Origin: Stomorhina lunata
Taxonomy: Eukaryota > Arthropoda > Insecta > Diptera > Rhiniidae
Direction: 5' to 3'
NCBI GenBank assembly: GCA_933228675.1
Contig: OW121743.1
Location: forward strand, 108,619,468-108,683,467
DNA: 64,000 nucleotides
Shown: piece after piece, positions 13,540 to 24,565 of the stretch
Layout: each line of letters begins with the position of its first letter
Position numbering within the stretch: position 1 is the first letter of the stretch
Position numbers and translations under genes: made by a program
Notes under the pieces: generated by a model
Told to the model about the DNA's origin: nothing
The model's input: only the letters and a program-made list of their open reading frames with translations
The model's database searches: none

Positions 13540-14480
13540 AGCTTAAGCTTATGTGATTAACTAAATTAAAGCTAAAGCTATAAAAGCTTTTCGTAAAATT
13601 ATTACATTATGGCTTAGGATAAGAAAATATTATACATTTAACTTAAGCTGCTAAAGTTTTTTTTTTTTTTTCATAGAAGTTAATGATATAGTTCCGCATT
13701 AAACTTTATGAAACTAAAGCTTAAATGCTTAACTTAGGATAAGCTTTAAGCTTGTCAAGTAATTTGGTCCATCGTTTTACAAAGCAGAAATGCTTAACTT
13801 AAGTTTTTTTTTAGAATTTTATCTCTAAACTGTTATTAACAAAATTTAAGCTAAGGCTATAAAAGCTTTTCGTAAAATTATTATATTATGGCTTAGGATA
13901 AGAAAATATTATACATTTAATTTAAGCTTCTAAAGTTTTTTATGGAAGTTTATGACATAAAAGTTATAGTTCCACATTAAACTTTACCAAACTAAAGTTT
14001 ATATGCTTAACTTAGGATAAGCTTAGAGTTTACCAATTATTTTGGCGATAGTTTTACAAAGCACAAATGCTGTTCATACAATTTTATCTTTAAACTGAAA
14101 AAGCTTAAGATTATGTTATAGCATAATTTAAGCTAAAGCTATAAAAACTTAATCTTAGAGCATTTCGTAAAATAATTGCATTATGGCTTTGAATAATAAA
14201 ATATAAGACAATTTAAGCTTAAACAAATTTTCATAGAAGTGTTCCAGTCCTGAGTTACTGGGTTACTGCGTATCTCGATTCGAAAATAAAACTGTTCGAA
14301 TTTGTATGCTTAAAACATTGTGTTTCGAAAATAGTTTCTTTCGAATCGAGTTACGCGGTAACCCCCCTGTATTAAACTTTATCAAACTAAAGCTTATATG
14401 GTTTTCTAAGGACAATCTTTAAGTTTGTTAAGTATTTAAGTCAATAGTTTTACAAATTAAAAATTCTAAATTTAAGTTTT
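13540..14480. repeat. Tandem repeat, unit about 280 bp, three copies
   Basis: The landmark AAGCTAA(A/G)GCTATAAAA recurs at 13569, 13848 and 14130 (spacings 279 and 282). Further shared words in order are CATTATGGCTTAGGATAAG, a TTCATAGAAGTT-like word, ATTAAACTTTA, CTTAGGATAAGCTT and GTTTTACAAAGCA. The third copy is interrupted by a 125-bp hairpin element (14245-14369), after which the unit resumes with ATTAAACTTTATCAAACTAA. The array is AAGCTT-rich. Confidence 0.8.
14245..14369. mobile_element. 125-bp hairpin MITE inside the 280-bp repeat
   Basis: The other two units read GTTCC(G/A)CATTAAAC without interruption, so this insertion is defined by an empty-site comparison. It begins CAGTCC and ends CCCCTG. 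Its arms GGTTACTGCGTATCTCGATT and the complement near the other end (AATCGAGTTACGCGGTAACC) pair over about 26 bases. No coding capacity. The superfamily is unclear because the target duplication is at most 1-2 bp. Confidence 0.7.
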
Positions 14481-17364
14481 CATACAATTTTAGGGGAAAT
14501 CATTTTTATTACGTAATTTTGATGAAAGCTTAACGAAATTTTGATTAAAGCTTGAATAAAGCTTATTCTAAAAACTTTTTATATAATTTTTAAGCTTTGA
14601 TCTAAAAATTTTAATGTTTGCCAAAAAATTTAATTATTAATTTTAAAAATTTTTAAAACGAAATTTTACAAAAGCTTTTCATATAATTCCGAACTTATCA
14701 ATTCTAAAGCTTTTTAAGAAAATTTTAAATAATGATTTTACAAATCTTGGGGTTTGTCAGGCAATTAAATCATTAGTTTTACAAGTTTTGAATATAAATT
14801 TTTAATTTTTAGCTAATACAAAAGCTTTTTATAAAATTCTGGTGTTACTACATACTTAAAAAAATGTATATGATTGTCATGTTATTATGTCATTGGTTAG
14901 TTTTCAAAATCTCAAACTATTTCCTGCTTTTTAATGTGTTCTTGTTTGTCTGCCTTAATTTTTCTCATTAGTTTTGGTTGACTTTAAACGTTAGGAAGTT
15001 ACCAAAAAGTCTTATTAAAATTCGATCAAGCTAGTTTAAGTTTCAGCTTCTAAATCTTATCACATCATTTTTACGTTATAACCAAAAGATTGTCATTAGT
15101 TTCTGAAATCTTAAATAACAAAATGTAAGCTTTTACTCTAAAAGATTTTCATTTACTTTTTTACTTTATAACTTAGAATAAACTTGGCATTTGTTTAGTA
15201 ATTAAGTTGTTTGTTGGTTTTTCAAAATATTTCCTGTTTGAAAATTTAATAAAAATAACTTATCCAAAAAAATTGATCTTCTTTTTTGCCTCAATTTAAA
15301 AAAGATCTTAGACAAACAAGTGATCTTATTTTTTTAACTTAATTACATTATTAACTTTTGATTAGTCAGAAGTTAGTTAGTTACCAAAAAAAATATAAAA
15401 AAATTATTAAAATTCAATCAAGCCTTAAAATTTTTTTATTAGAATGAAAAACGCAAAATGAACATTATCTAAAAAAAACAATTTTATCTAGATCAACATA
15501 TGGTTGCAGCAAAAAAAAAAAAAAACACAAAAGCAACCAACTATAGCTTTTACAAACATAAAACGGAGTCTAAATTACATATAAATTATAATGGTTGTAG
15601 CTTAAAGCTAAAATTAAGGTAAAATAGATACTGACAAATCAATTAAATAAATGTTTACATTTTTCTTTCAGTTGTTGGATTTCTATAACTTTTTTGAAAA
15701 AAAAAAAAACTTATTTTGAAAATGCTATTTCTTTCAAGAAAAAAAAACTAAAGAACAACTATAATCAAGTAACTTAAAACCCATAACATTCAGTGATCTT
15801 GCTGAAGTTTGTGGTAAAATATAGGGGAGCCACATATTTAAAGCGACACTTTGTCTTAAGTTAACTAAATAGAAAAGATCTTTATAAAATCATTCATTTT
15901 ATACGTTTTCAATCTAAGCTTTTAAACTTTTTTACATCTTAAAGATTTCCAAGTCCAGCTCTTTTTGGCCACCACCTATTTTTCTACTTACAAAAACTTT
16001 AGGCTAGAATAAAAACATTTTAAAAGATCAAGTCAAAGTATTTGTTTAAGCTGGGTGGAACACAGGACAAACAAAAAAAAAACGAAACAGCTCTAAAAAA
16101 AAAAAAGCTATAAAAAAGCTTAACCAACCATCCAACAACAATGTTCAAGTGGAGGAAAAAAAAACTTGAATAAAATGATCACCAGTGGAGAGGAAAATTG
16201 CATTCGTGAGTTTGTTTTTTTTCTAGCTTTTCTACTCTATATTTCTAGAAAAAAATGTTAAACATTTCTTTAGCTCTAACAAACGGCACGCATGTTTCTT
16301 GGACTATAAATGTAGTTATTTAACTAGTTCTTTGGCTCTGGTAAGCAAATTTTAGACCAGACATTTAAGACTTAAGCTTAAAGCCAATAACCCGGGTATA
16401 GTTAAAAATTAAAGCAAAAAAAAGCAATTTAATTTCAATTCACATTTTATGGCTGAAAAAGCAAAACTAATAATAAAACGCATTTTTTTTAGTTTAATAT
16501 TAAAAAAATAAAACTGGCAGTTATTTAAACTACAATTTGATTGAAAATAAAAACAATTATCTTTTACTGCTGATTTGTAGATACTAAACTAGTTCATCAG
16601 ACTCCCACAGTGATGAGTGACTTGAGATCTTTTATGTACATTTTCAAGATCTTCTGTACGTACACATGTTACGAGTAACTACATATGAAATGACGTTGCC
16701 ATTATATAATAAAACTTCTTGGATTTAACTTAAACTCACATGGTTATTTCCTAGTATCATTTTTTTAAACTTAAATTAATTTTAATTTGTTCTCAAGTCT
16801 TCTTTCTTTTTTTTTTTCTTCAGACTTATTAATAAATATGCAAAATGCGTAAGTCTTATAAAGCATGATCGCCATATTTTGTCATGGTTAGGTCGCTTGA
16901 TCGGTCGGTCTTCTCTTAATGGTAATGTCATTTTTTTTTTATATTCATACATTAACGATCATCACTATGTGAATTTTTTGAAATGGTAGAGAAATAATAA
17001 AAACACAAGAAAGGAAATGTCAATCATAATTTTTATAATTTTTATAAATGTAAATGAAGAAAACTGAAAATTTGCAATAAAACAAATGTACAGAAACACA
17101 TTAAAAATTATCGATCGTAAATAAATGACTTATTAGGAATTTAAATTTATAAAAAATATAAATTTGAACTGAAAGCTAACCGAGAACCACAAACTAATAA
17201 AGAATTATATAAATTTCTAAGAATAATTGCAAGTAAACGTGAAAAAATCTTAAGTCTAAAGGTTTAGAAATAAAATATTTATTATAGTGTTTCTTATTAA
17301 ATCAAATTTAAATTTTTAAAAATTTTGTGCTTATCAAACTCGAGATTCCTTAAGGTATTTTTAA
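14481..17364. other. AAGCTT-rich AT-rich DNA, no gene
   Basis: No gene is seen. Short words built on AAAGCTTTT recur throughout, and some resemble decayed pieces of the 280-bp unit (for example near 14520-14840). Homopolymer runs of A lie near 15510, 15700 and 16070. Confidence 0.45.
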
Positions 17365-17372
17365 AAGAAAAT

Positions 17373-17720
17373 ATGCTAATCTTCTTAATTTTAAAAGGTT
17401 TTCTTTATAGCTTTCTTATTATGAAAAAATGCTAAAATAAAATAAAAAATTTAGAATTTAATAGTCATTTTTAATAACAATCATGCTAATTTTTTAATAC
17501 TAAAAGCTTTGTTAAAGCTTTCTTTTAATTTAACAAAATTCTTAAATTAAACATTTTTTAACTTTTGAAAAATGTTTAAATAAAATACAAAATTTAGAAT
17601 TTATTAGTGATTTTTAATAATCATGCCAATCTTTTTAATACTAAAAGCTTTTTTAAAGCTTTCTTACATTTAACAAAATTCTTAAATTTAACATTTTTAA
17701 ACTTTTGAAATTACAAAGAT
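17373..17720. repeat. Tandem repeat, unit about 110-140 bp, three copies
   Basis: The phrase CATGC(T/C)AAT lies at 17482 and 17622, with a diverged ATGCTAAT at 17373. Copies share TAATACTAAAAGCTTT, AAAGCTTTCTT, AACAAAATTCTTAAATT and AAAATTTAGAATTTA in the same order. It is continuous with the AAGCTT-rich region. Confidence 0.7.
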
Positions 17721-18510
17721 TTTTCATTTTTTATTAACACTTACATATTATACACACTAATTCCACCTTTGATCTTTATCAAAAGCTTTTGAACTATGAT
17801 TTTATGATCAAGCTCACTTTTGCTAAAATTTTGAAACTTTTTTTACAAAAACTAATTATTTAAATTTCCCTGAGTCATTTTTAATATAAAATATTCTGTT
17901 CTACTTCTTTACAAAAGCTCTAGGGAATCTTTTCAAAAGCTTTTGAGCTTTTTACTTTAAAAAAAATTTACATTTTTTGCAAAAAGACATTTTTTTAAGT
18001 TTACCTGATTGTATTTTAATGTAAGCTGTTCTGATCAACTTTTTAAAACTTTTAGTAAAAGCTTTTAAGCTTTGATTTTGAGAATAAGCTTAATCTTTCT
18101 GATAACTTTTGAAACTAAGAAAAGATTTTCTCTAGTAGCACTGGGTCATTTTTAATATAAAATATTCTGTGCTAATTCTTAACAAAACCTCTACTAAATC
18201 TTGTTAACGTCTATTACTCTTGAATTTAAGTTATTGTCTCAAACATTTCAAAATTTGCGCTTTGTCTAGTTCTAATATAAAATTTTCGCATTCTTACATG
18301 ACTTTCCAAATTGATCAATATCGTAAGCTTTTGAGGTTTAATTCAATGCATTACAAAAAAAAAAATTAAACTTGTTAAAAAAAATACAAATTGTTACTAA
18401 AGCTTTGGTTAAGTTAAAATCTGTGCTTTTGCCGAACTTTTGTTTAGCTTTCAAGTTTTAGTTTAAACAATTACTGAAGCAATTGATACAAAAAAGATGT
18501 GCTTTGATAT
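17721..18510. other. AAGCTT-rich AT-rich DNA, no gene
   Basis: Loose repeats of AAAGCTTTTGA and of a TTTTTAATATAAAATATTCT phrase (near 17880 and 18150, about 270 bp apart) suggest one further decayed duplication. No gene is seen. Confidence 0.4.
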
Positions 18511-18570
18511 TTTAAAAAAATCGTATTTAAAAAAATTGTATTTAAAAAAATCGTATTTAAAAAAATCGTA
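18511..18570. repeat. 15-bp minisatellite, four exact-length units
   Basis: Four consecutive units of TTTAAAAAAATCGTA; the second has one change (TTGTA). The uniform length and near identity indicate a young expansion. Confidence 0.9.
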
Positions 18571-19984
18571 TTTGAAGCTTGTTATAAAAACTAATGCTTA
18601 AAAGCTTTACTTTGACTATATATGAGTACTTTGCTTAGCTTTTCAATTGACACAGACAAGTTTTTTTTGTCGATTTTAAATAATTTTGTAAGCTTTTGTT
18701 AAAATATTGTATTAATATGAACTTTTTTTCAAACTCTTATAAAAACTAATTTTGACACAAAAAATTCTGTTTTGATCTTATCTTATCTTTGATCTTATTT
18801 TACAAGCTTTTATTTCAGTTAAAAATTGTGCTTATGCTTCTAGCTTTAAACAAGTTCAAGCAAAAGCTTTTGCTTTAAACTTTGAAGTATAAGTTTTAAT
18901 ACAAACTACAGTAATTAACACCAAACGTATGATATGATTTCGCATAAAGCTTTTAAACTTAAAAGCGTTAAGATTTTTATTATACAAAATTTAAGTTAAC
19001 ACCTCAATTTATTGAAAGCTTTAAATCATATTTAGAGCAATTAAAAACTTAAGCTTTTAAGCTGCAATATATTAAAACTTTATTATTTTTATTGATTCAC
19101 TTTAAACTATTATTTTAGATTTTAACACAAAACATTTAATAGATTAAAATTTTTTAAGCACAAACACTTCACATTTGTCAGAAATTTTAATGATATTTAA
19201 TAATACTAATATTTCAAAAACTACTAATCTCTTTCAAATTAAACCAAATATAACAAAATTTTAAAGCTTTTGTTTATTTTAAATTATTTAAAATTTTTTT
19301 TTCTTCTAACATAAAACTTATTTAATTTTCAATATTTACTTAACAATAAATTAAACTCAATTACCGCCATAAAAAAGAGAATGGACAAAACAAACAAAAT
19401 TTGCTGACATAAATCATTAGAAAAAATTTTTTGTTTAAATTTTGTATAAAGCAATTTTTATTAGTAAAACAAATATTAAATTTAGTAATTAGAAAAATAT
19501 AATAACAAAATAGCAAACAATACTTAAACAAACACATACTAAAAATTGCTAAACTATTTTAAATATTTAAATATTATTGACTTTAGTCATTATTTACTTG
19601 ACCACAAGTTAAGCGCTCATTTATTTAGTTTTAAAACCATTTTTTGAAAAAATTTTACCATTTATAGCCATCAATATTTTTTTGTATTTTCGAAAATACT
19701 TTTTTATTTATTCAATTAAACTCTAAATGGATTGAAAATCGTTTCAAAAAAAAAAAAAATTATACAAATAAAAATTGAATTCAATATTGATTTAAATGAA
19801 AACAATGAAAGATTATAAACTATTGAAACTCAAACCTATTTTTGTAAATCGTATATGAATAATATTGGTTATAGAGGGTATGATTGACAAGTATATTTGG
19901 TTAGTTTTATGGTGAAGTTTGCTTTAAAAAGTTTCTATGCTAAAGCTTTGACTAGAAAAAATATTTAAGGACAGACAGATTTTT
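18571..19984. other. AAGCTT-rich then plain AT-rich DNA, no gene
   Basis: AAGCTT words continue to about 19.27 kb and then fade. No coding segment, RNA gene or element end was recognised. Confidence 0.45.
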
Positions 19985-21130
19985 TTTGTGCACAGAGAAA
20001 AAATTGCTACGATTTTAACAAATTTCTAGTTAAATTTCTATATGTTTTGATTTCTTCAAGTTATTTTTTTAGTTGTTTTATGAACTAAATTTTGGTTATT
20101 GTTTTACTTGCATGAACACAAAAATATCTTTACTTAAAATCAATAAAAAAATAAGTATAAGTTGTTTGCGCCAACTAAATCTTTTAGTTGTAATTACTAC
20201 ATTTTGTTAACTCTAATCGAATAAATAGTTCCCGCCAACTAATATCTGTAGTAATAATAACAACATCTTAGAAGAAAAGAAGAAAATTGTATTAAAAAAA
20301 CTAAAATATTTCAAATTCTAAACACAATGACCATCAAATTTAAATTAATGTTAAAAAATCGCTTATCACAATTAATTTTTTTCTCGTTGCATAATTCGAT
20401 ATGAAAGAGGTTGATTGAGTTGTTTGCACCAACTAAATTTTTTAGTTGAAATAACTGTATTTTATTTACTGTAATCGAATAAATTGTTTGCAACATATAA
20501 AACTTGTTGTTGTATTAACTAAATATTATTTACTACCATGAAATATATTTTTTGCCTCAACTAAAACTTTTTGTCATAATAACTAAATTTTAGTTAACTA
20601 AAAGAAAATTTGTTCTGAAAAACTAAAATATATTAAAATCCCTAAAAAATTGTATGGTCATTTTTGAGGGATTTTAAAATATTTTAGTTTTTCAGAACAA
20701 ATTTTCTTCTAAATGTTAAAGAATAGAATAAAATATTTTAAGTTCCAAAATGACCATCAAATTCAAATTTTTAATAAATACTAAAAAAAAATCGCTTATC
20801 ACAATGAATTTTTTTCTCGATGTATAATTCGAAATGAAAGAGGTTGATTGAGTTGTTTGCGCCAATTAAATTTTTTAGTTGAAATAACTGTATTTTATTT
20901 ACTGTAAACAACTAAATTGTTTGCGACAACTAAATCTTTTTGTTGTAATAACTATATATATTGTTAGTTAACCAGAAGAAAATTTGATCAAAAAAACTAA
21001 AATATTTTAAATTCTAACAAAATGACTATGGAATCAAAATCTTTAAAACGAATCTTAAAAAATAGCTTATCTTAAAAAAAAAATTTCTCGTTGTATTTTC
21101 TCGAAATGAAAAAGGTTAAAAAGAGTTGAT
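19985..21130. repeat. Degenerate repeat family with AACTAAA..TTTAGTTG words
   Basis: Two long copies (about 20285-20510 and 20725-20945) and a partial third (about 20975-21130) share in order: ACTAAAATATTT, AATGACCATCAAATT, AAATCGCTTATCACAAT, AAATGAAAGAGGTTGATTGA, GTTGTTTGCNCCAA and TTTTTTAGTTGAAATAACTG. Between copies 1 and 2 lies the hairpin at 20602-20708. The same AACTAAAATTT/TTTTAGTTG vocabulary occurs at 12.55-13.17 kb. The minus open frame at 20311-20496 lies inside copy 1 and is not a gene. Confidence 0.7.
20602..20708. repeat. Long hairpin (arms 47-48 bp)
   Basis: The left arm (20602-20648) begins AAGAAAATTTGTTCTG. The right arm (20661-20708) ends CAGAACAAATTTTCTT. They are complementary with only about two or three mismatches and a loop of 12 bases. 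It lies between two direct copies of the surrounding repeat, so it probably arose by an inverted duplication of a unit end. Confidence 0.9.
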
Positions 21131-22700
21131 TTGAAGTTTGGGGTACTCAATATTTATTTTTTATATTGTTGGAGATAAATATTTATTTTATTGAAATCAG
21201 CCTAAATCAATAAACAAAAATGACATTTTTAGTTTGAAAATGAACGAAAGATAACATCAGCAGAAGCTGAAGAAAATAAACAAATTATAAAATACAAAAA
21301 TTTTTGGATAATAAAACAATTAAATAAACCATAATTTTTATTATTAGTTTTATCTCAAAAAATTATTTATTATATTTATAAGAAAAAATTATGAAAAAAC
21401 TTTAACTTTTCTAATGATTATTTATGACTTCGTTAAAGGTGAATTGAGGGGGTTATAAAATTTTATGACTTCTAACTCCTAAAAAGTTTTATATATTTTG
21501 TCAACATTTTAGGTTTTTATGTGGTTTTTTATCAAAAGTTTTATTAGATATTACCAACACATTTATGAGTTTAACGAAAATATGTTCACATTTCTTTTTG
21601 TTTAATTTTTGTTTAACATAAATGTTTTTACACTCATAACGACTAGAAATTTAACCCCCCTAGACATGGTATAATATCGATTTTCTAGGTTTCAGTTTTT
21701 GCATTTAACATTTTTGTGAAATCAAAAAAAAATTTAGCAGTAAAACTGAAAATTACACAAATTTCCAACAAATTTTAACTACAATTGTCGTTTATAAACA
21801 TAACTTTAGATATCAAAATTTTATAGCCCTATAGTCATATTACATTGAAAAATGTTATGGCTTTAACTCTATATATGATTGTAGGCATTCATATAAAGGT
21901 ATAGATTCTTTAAATAGTTCGCAAAAAAACAACTCAAATGTTAATGAGCTTGTGATATTTTCGACTCTCAACGGAAAATTTAATTACCCACGCAAATGTT
22001 GTCAACACACTTGATGTGAAATCGTAATTGTACCATAAAAAGATGTTAAACAAACATAAAAATTTTTTTAAATTATTTTCAGTAATGACATGGTTTTTTT
22101 TCTACTCTTAACATGTTAAACATGTAAAAACGTTTTTTTTATTCATACTTTTCTTATATATCTAAAACTCGTTGCAAAGTCATTATTATGTCGATTTTTA
22201 TGATGGTAGTAATAACCCCAAAATGTTGCTAAAGTCACGTGCAGATCATAATCTTTTACATGTTCATACTACTTCATAAATACATTTCTACATGTATCTA
22301 CAAGATGTATTTAAACATATGAATTTCTTATAACGATGTTTGCTTTAATAAGCCTATGCTAGATCCTCTATATTATAGAAATATGTTTTTTCCTACGACT
22401 CTTCTTTTGAAAAAAAAAATGTTAAACATTTTATAACTACAAGTAAAAATTTTACTTTTACTCTTTTTGCTCTTAAGTCTTCAGAAAACAAGAAAAGTGT
22501 AGAAACATGAAAAATCTGTTGAGAAAAAATATAATTCATTTTCCAGACTTAACTCTATTTTTGTTTCTTCTATATATACAAAAGACATTTTAATCCCTCT
22601 ATTCAAATGTCAAAGTCTTTTGTCTTTTCATTTCTTAAAAAAAAAAACTAAAGAAGACTCATGTTGCTTGAAATCTAAATAACTCTGTATCATGTTGAAT
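21131..22700. other. AT-rich DNA, no gene seen
   Basis: No gene is visible. Together with everything to its left, this reads as intron 1 of the minus-strand gene starting at 22846. Confidence 0.45.
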
Positions 22701-22717
22701 TAAATAGAAGAACCTAC

Positions 22718-22846
22718 CTTTTGATAGCAACTTTGGCGGCATCTAAATAGATCCTTCGATCCAACTGCTTGGGCTGATATAAATCCAAATAAAGTAATGG
22801 CGGTAAAGGCCATAAGATGGTTATTGATATTCTTTTTACACAACAT
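22718..22846 (-). CDS. First coding exon of a secreted protein (partial)
   Basis: Seen: an ATG at 22846 in a good insect context (ACAAAATG) opens 43 codons, ending exactly at a GT donor (AAG|GTAGGT, intron from 22717) in phase 0. The predicted peptide has a basic, polar start (MLCKKNINNH), a hydrophobic stretch (LMAFTAITLFGFIS) and a likely signal-peptidase site after AQA. The mature start reads VGSKDLFRCRQSCYQK. Met12 is an alternative start. The exon is less AT-rich than its surroundings and is preceded by an A-rich leader typical of fly 5' UTRs. Family: the R-C-x3-C pattern just after the signal peptide resembles the N-terminal cysteine-rich box of anosmin/KAL1 proteins, but this is a guess from a very short segment and any small cysteine-rich secreted family is possible. 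No later exon is visible in the window, so length and function cannot be judged. Confidence 0.62.
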
Positions 22847-23260
22847 TTTGTTTATATTTAATTTTTTATTATTTCTTTGTAAATCAAATAAATTTATTTT
22901 TTCTAAATTTTAACAAAATAATTTTTAAATTGTTAAAAACACATTAATTTTCTTAAACCTTTATTTTTTTATCAATTTCTTTTAAATATTATATTTTTCT
23001 TTAATTTTTTCACAATAAGGTTTTTCTTATATTTTTTCTTTTCAAAAAAATTTTTTTTCCTAATCAATGTTTGATTTTTTAAACACTTTATATTCTTTCG
23101 TATTTTTGGTTCTACGTAAAATTTTCGTTTATTTTTTTTTTCTTTCTATAACAAGTACATGATAACTTTTGTTGAAAAAATTTTCGTTATTCTCAGAAAT
23201 AAATAACTAAAAAATTCTGTTCTACCGTTCACACGACATTTATCCACAAAGACTTATTGC
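22847..23260 (-). promoter_or_regulatory. Presumed 5' UTR/promoter-proximal region of the secreted-protein gene
   Basis: Read on the minus strand this is an A-rich, ATG-poor leader running into the start codon, as is common in fly genes. Composition becomes more mixed above about 23220 (the CGTGTGAACGGTAGAACAG area), where a transcription start could lie. I could not identify a convincing TATA box or initiator, so the limits are approximate. Confidence 0.3.
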
Positions 23261-23938
23261 AAACTAAATTTTTGTATCGCCAAGTCAAAACATTTTAACA
23301 TAAAGTTGTTTTACTTGTTTGCTATTAACATCAAACCCAACAAAAACCTCAAAGCAACATCAAACGTACACAATCAAACCCCATCAAACTACCAACAAAC
23401 TCTTGAAATGCTGAATAAGCACTAATAAAGGTACAGTATTCTGAGAAAATCCACAAGATACTTGGTTTGATTGCAACCTTAAAAGGTCTGACATACCAAA
23501 ATGTTGCATATACTTAGGTTGCAATCCAGACATAAAAGTTGCAATGACACAGAGCTGCTTTAATAAATGAACGGCTAAAGATTCTATAGTATAGAAGATC
23601 ATCTTTTAAAATCCATATAACAAAAAAGAAAAACTGAATTTTTCTGAAGAGATTTAAGAGTTTTAGCTTTCAAACTTGTTTGATGTTTGGTTTCATGTAT
23701 GATTGAAATTTACGGAAAATGTGAGGAAATAATAACTGAAAAAGTCACATAATGAATTGAGACTTGTACTAAATAAGCAGTTAAGTCTAAAGAAGAACAT
23801 TAATGAAGAAAAATTTTTAAATAACAAAAGATTCGAAAATACGTAAATGCATATAAAAATTGAAGGAAATTTAGAATAATGATGGGATTCGTAAATTTAT
23901 TAACATTCTATAAAAACTTAATATATGAAATATTTATT
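23261..23938. other. Upstream DNA with ATCAAAC words, no gene
   Basis: The stretch 23325-23400 repeats (C)ATCAAAC five times among CAA-rich sequence. The same ATCAAACC vocabulary returns at 27.2-28.1 kb. The open frame 23384-23602 (minus) gives no recognisable protein. Confidence 0.4.
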
Positions 23939-24027
23939 CAACTAAAAATAGAAAATTTATTCTTGAACGAATCAGACAAATTTTAAATGTCTGATTCATT
24001 CAAGAATAAATTTCCTATTTTTATTTG
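23939..24027. repeat. 89-base hairpin (arms about 40 bp)
   Basis: The left arm 23939-23978 and right arm 23988-24027 are complementary at about 37 of 40 positions (shared core AAATTTATTCTTGAA and GAATCAGACA), with a 9-base loop. The size fits a miRNA or hairpin-RNA precursor, but the near-perfect pairing is also what a recent inverted duplication or tiny palindromic MITE would give. Confidence 0.85.
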
Positions 24028-24563
24028 AAAAAATTTTGAAAATTGTAAATTAATAAAAAAAACAGTTGAAAATTCGTAGAACTGAAATATACAGCGTAAT
24101 TCGAAAGTGAAAAGACTTTCTATTTTCAAAGTGGATTTGAATTTGTATGTTTTTCTTTGTTTACTCAATATTTGATTTTTTTTCAATTAATCATTACTTT
24201 CTTGAAACAAAGATGGAGTTCTAATTTCAATTGATAAAATCGTGTTTTGTAATATTTTAGAGCATTTCAAATAGGACCTTAAACTTTTCCGATCGGTATT
24301 TAACTACAAATTTTTTTCAAATCCGAACGGAATTTGTGACATGTCTGATAATTTGATTTTATGTATAAAAGATGTAAGATGGTTTTAAAAGATGGAATTT
24401 GGATTTTTTTTTAATTTCAAAATTCTTCAAGTTTCCAAACGTGATTATGACAGAGAAGTCAATGTTTCGTCTGTTCTAAATGAAACGTTAACAATTTTCA
24501 ATGTATCACATGTGATTCACGAAGTCATGATTGATACGCTTGCTTATTATATGTGATACTAAC
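24028..24563. other. AT-rich DNA, no gene seen
   Basis: Nothing was recognised apart from a short palindromic word, TCACATGTGA, near 24508. Confidence 0.4.
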
Positions 24564-24565
24564 TA

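Larger units (their letters stand above)
1..22717 (-). other. Putative first intron (5' part) of the secreted-protein gene
   Basis: The donor at 22717 (GTAGGT) has no convincing acceptor plus coding segment downstream on the minus strand before the window ends. If the exon call is right, the intron exceeds 22.7 kb. Very long repeat-filled first introns are common in large fly genomes. An unrecognised short exon within this span remains possible. Confidence 0.45.
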
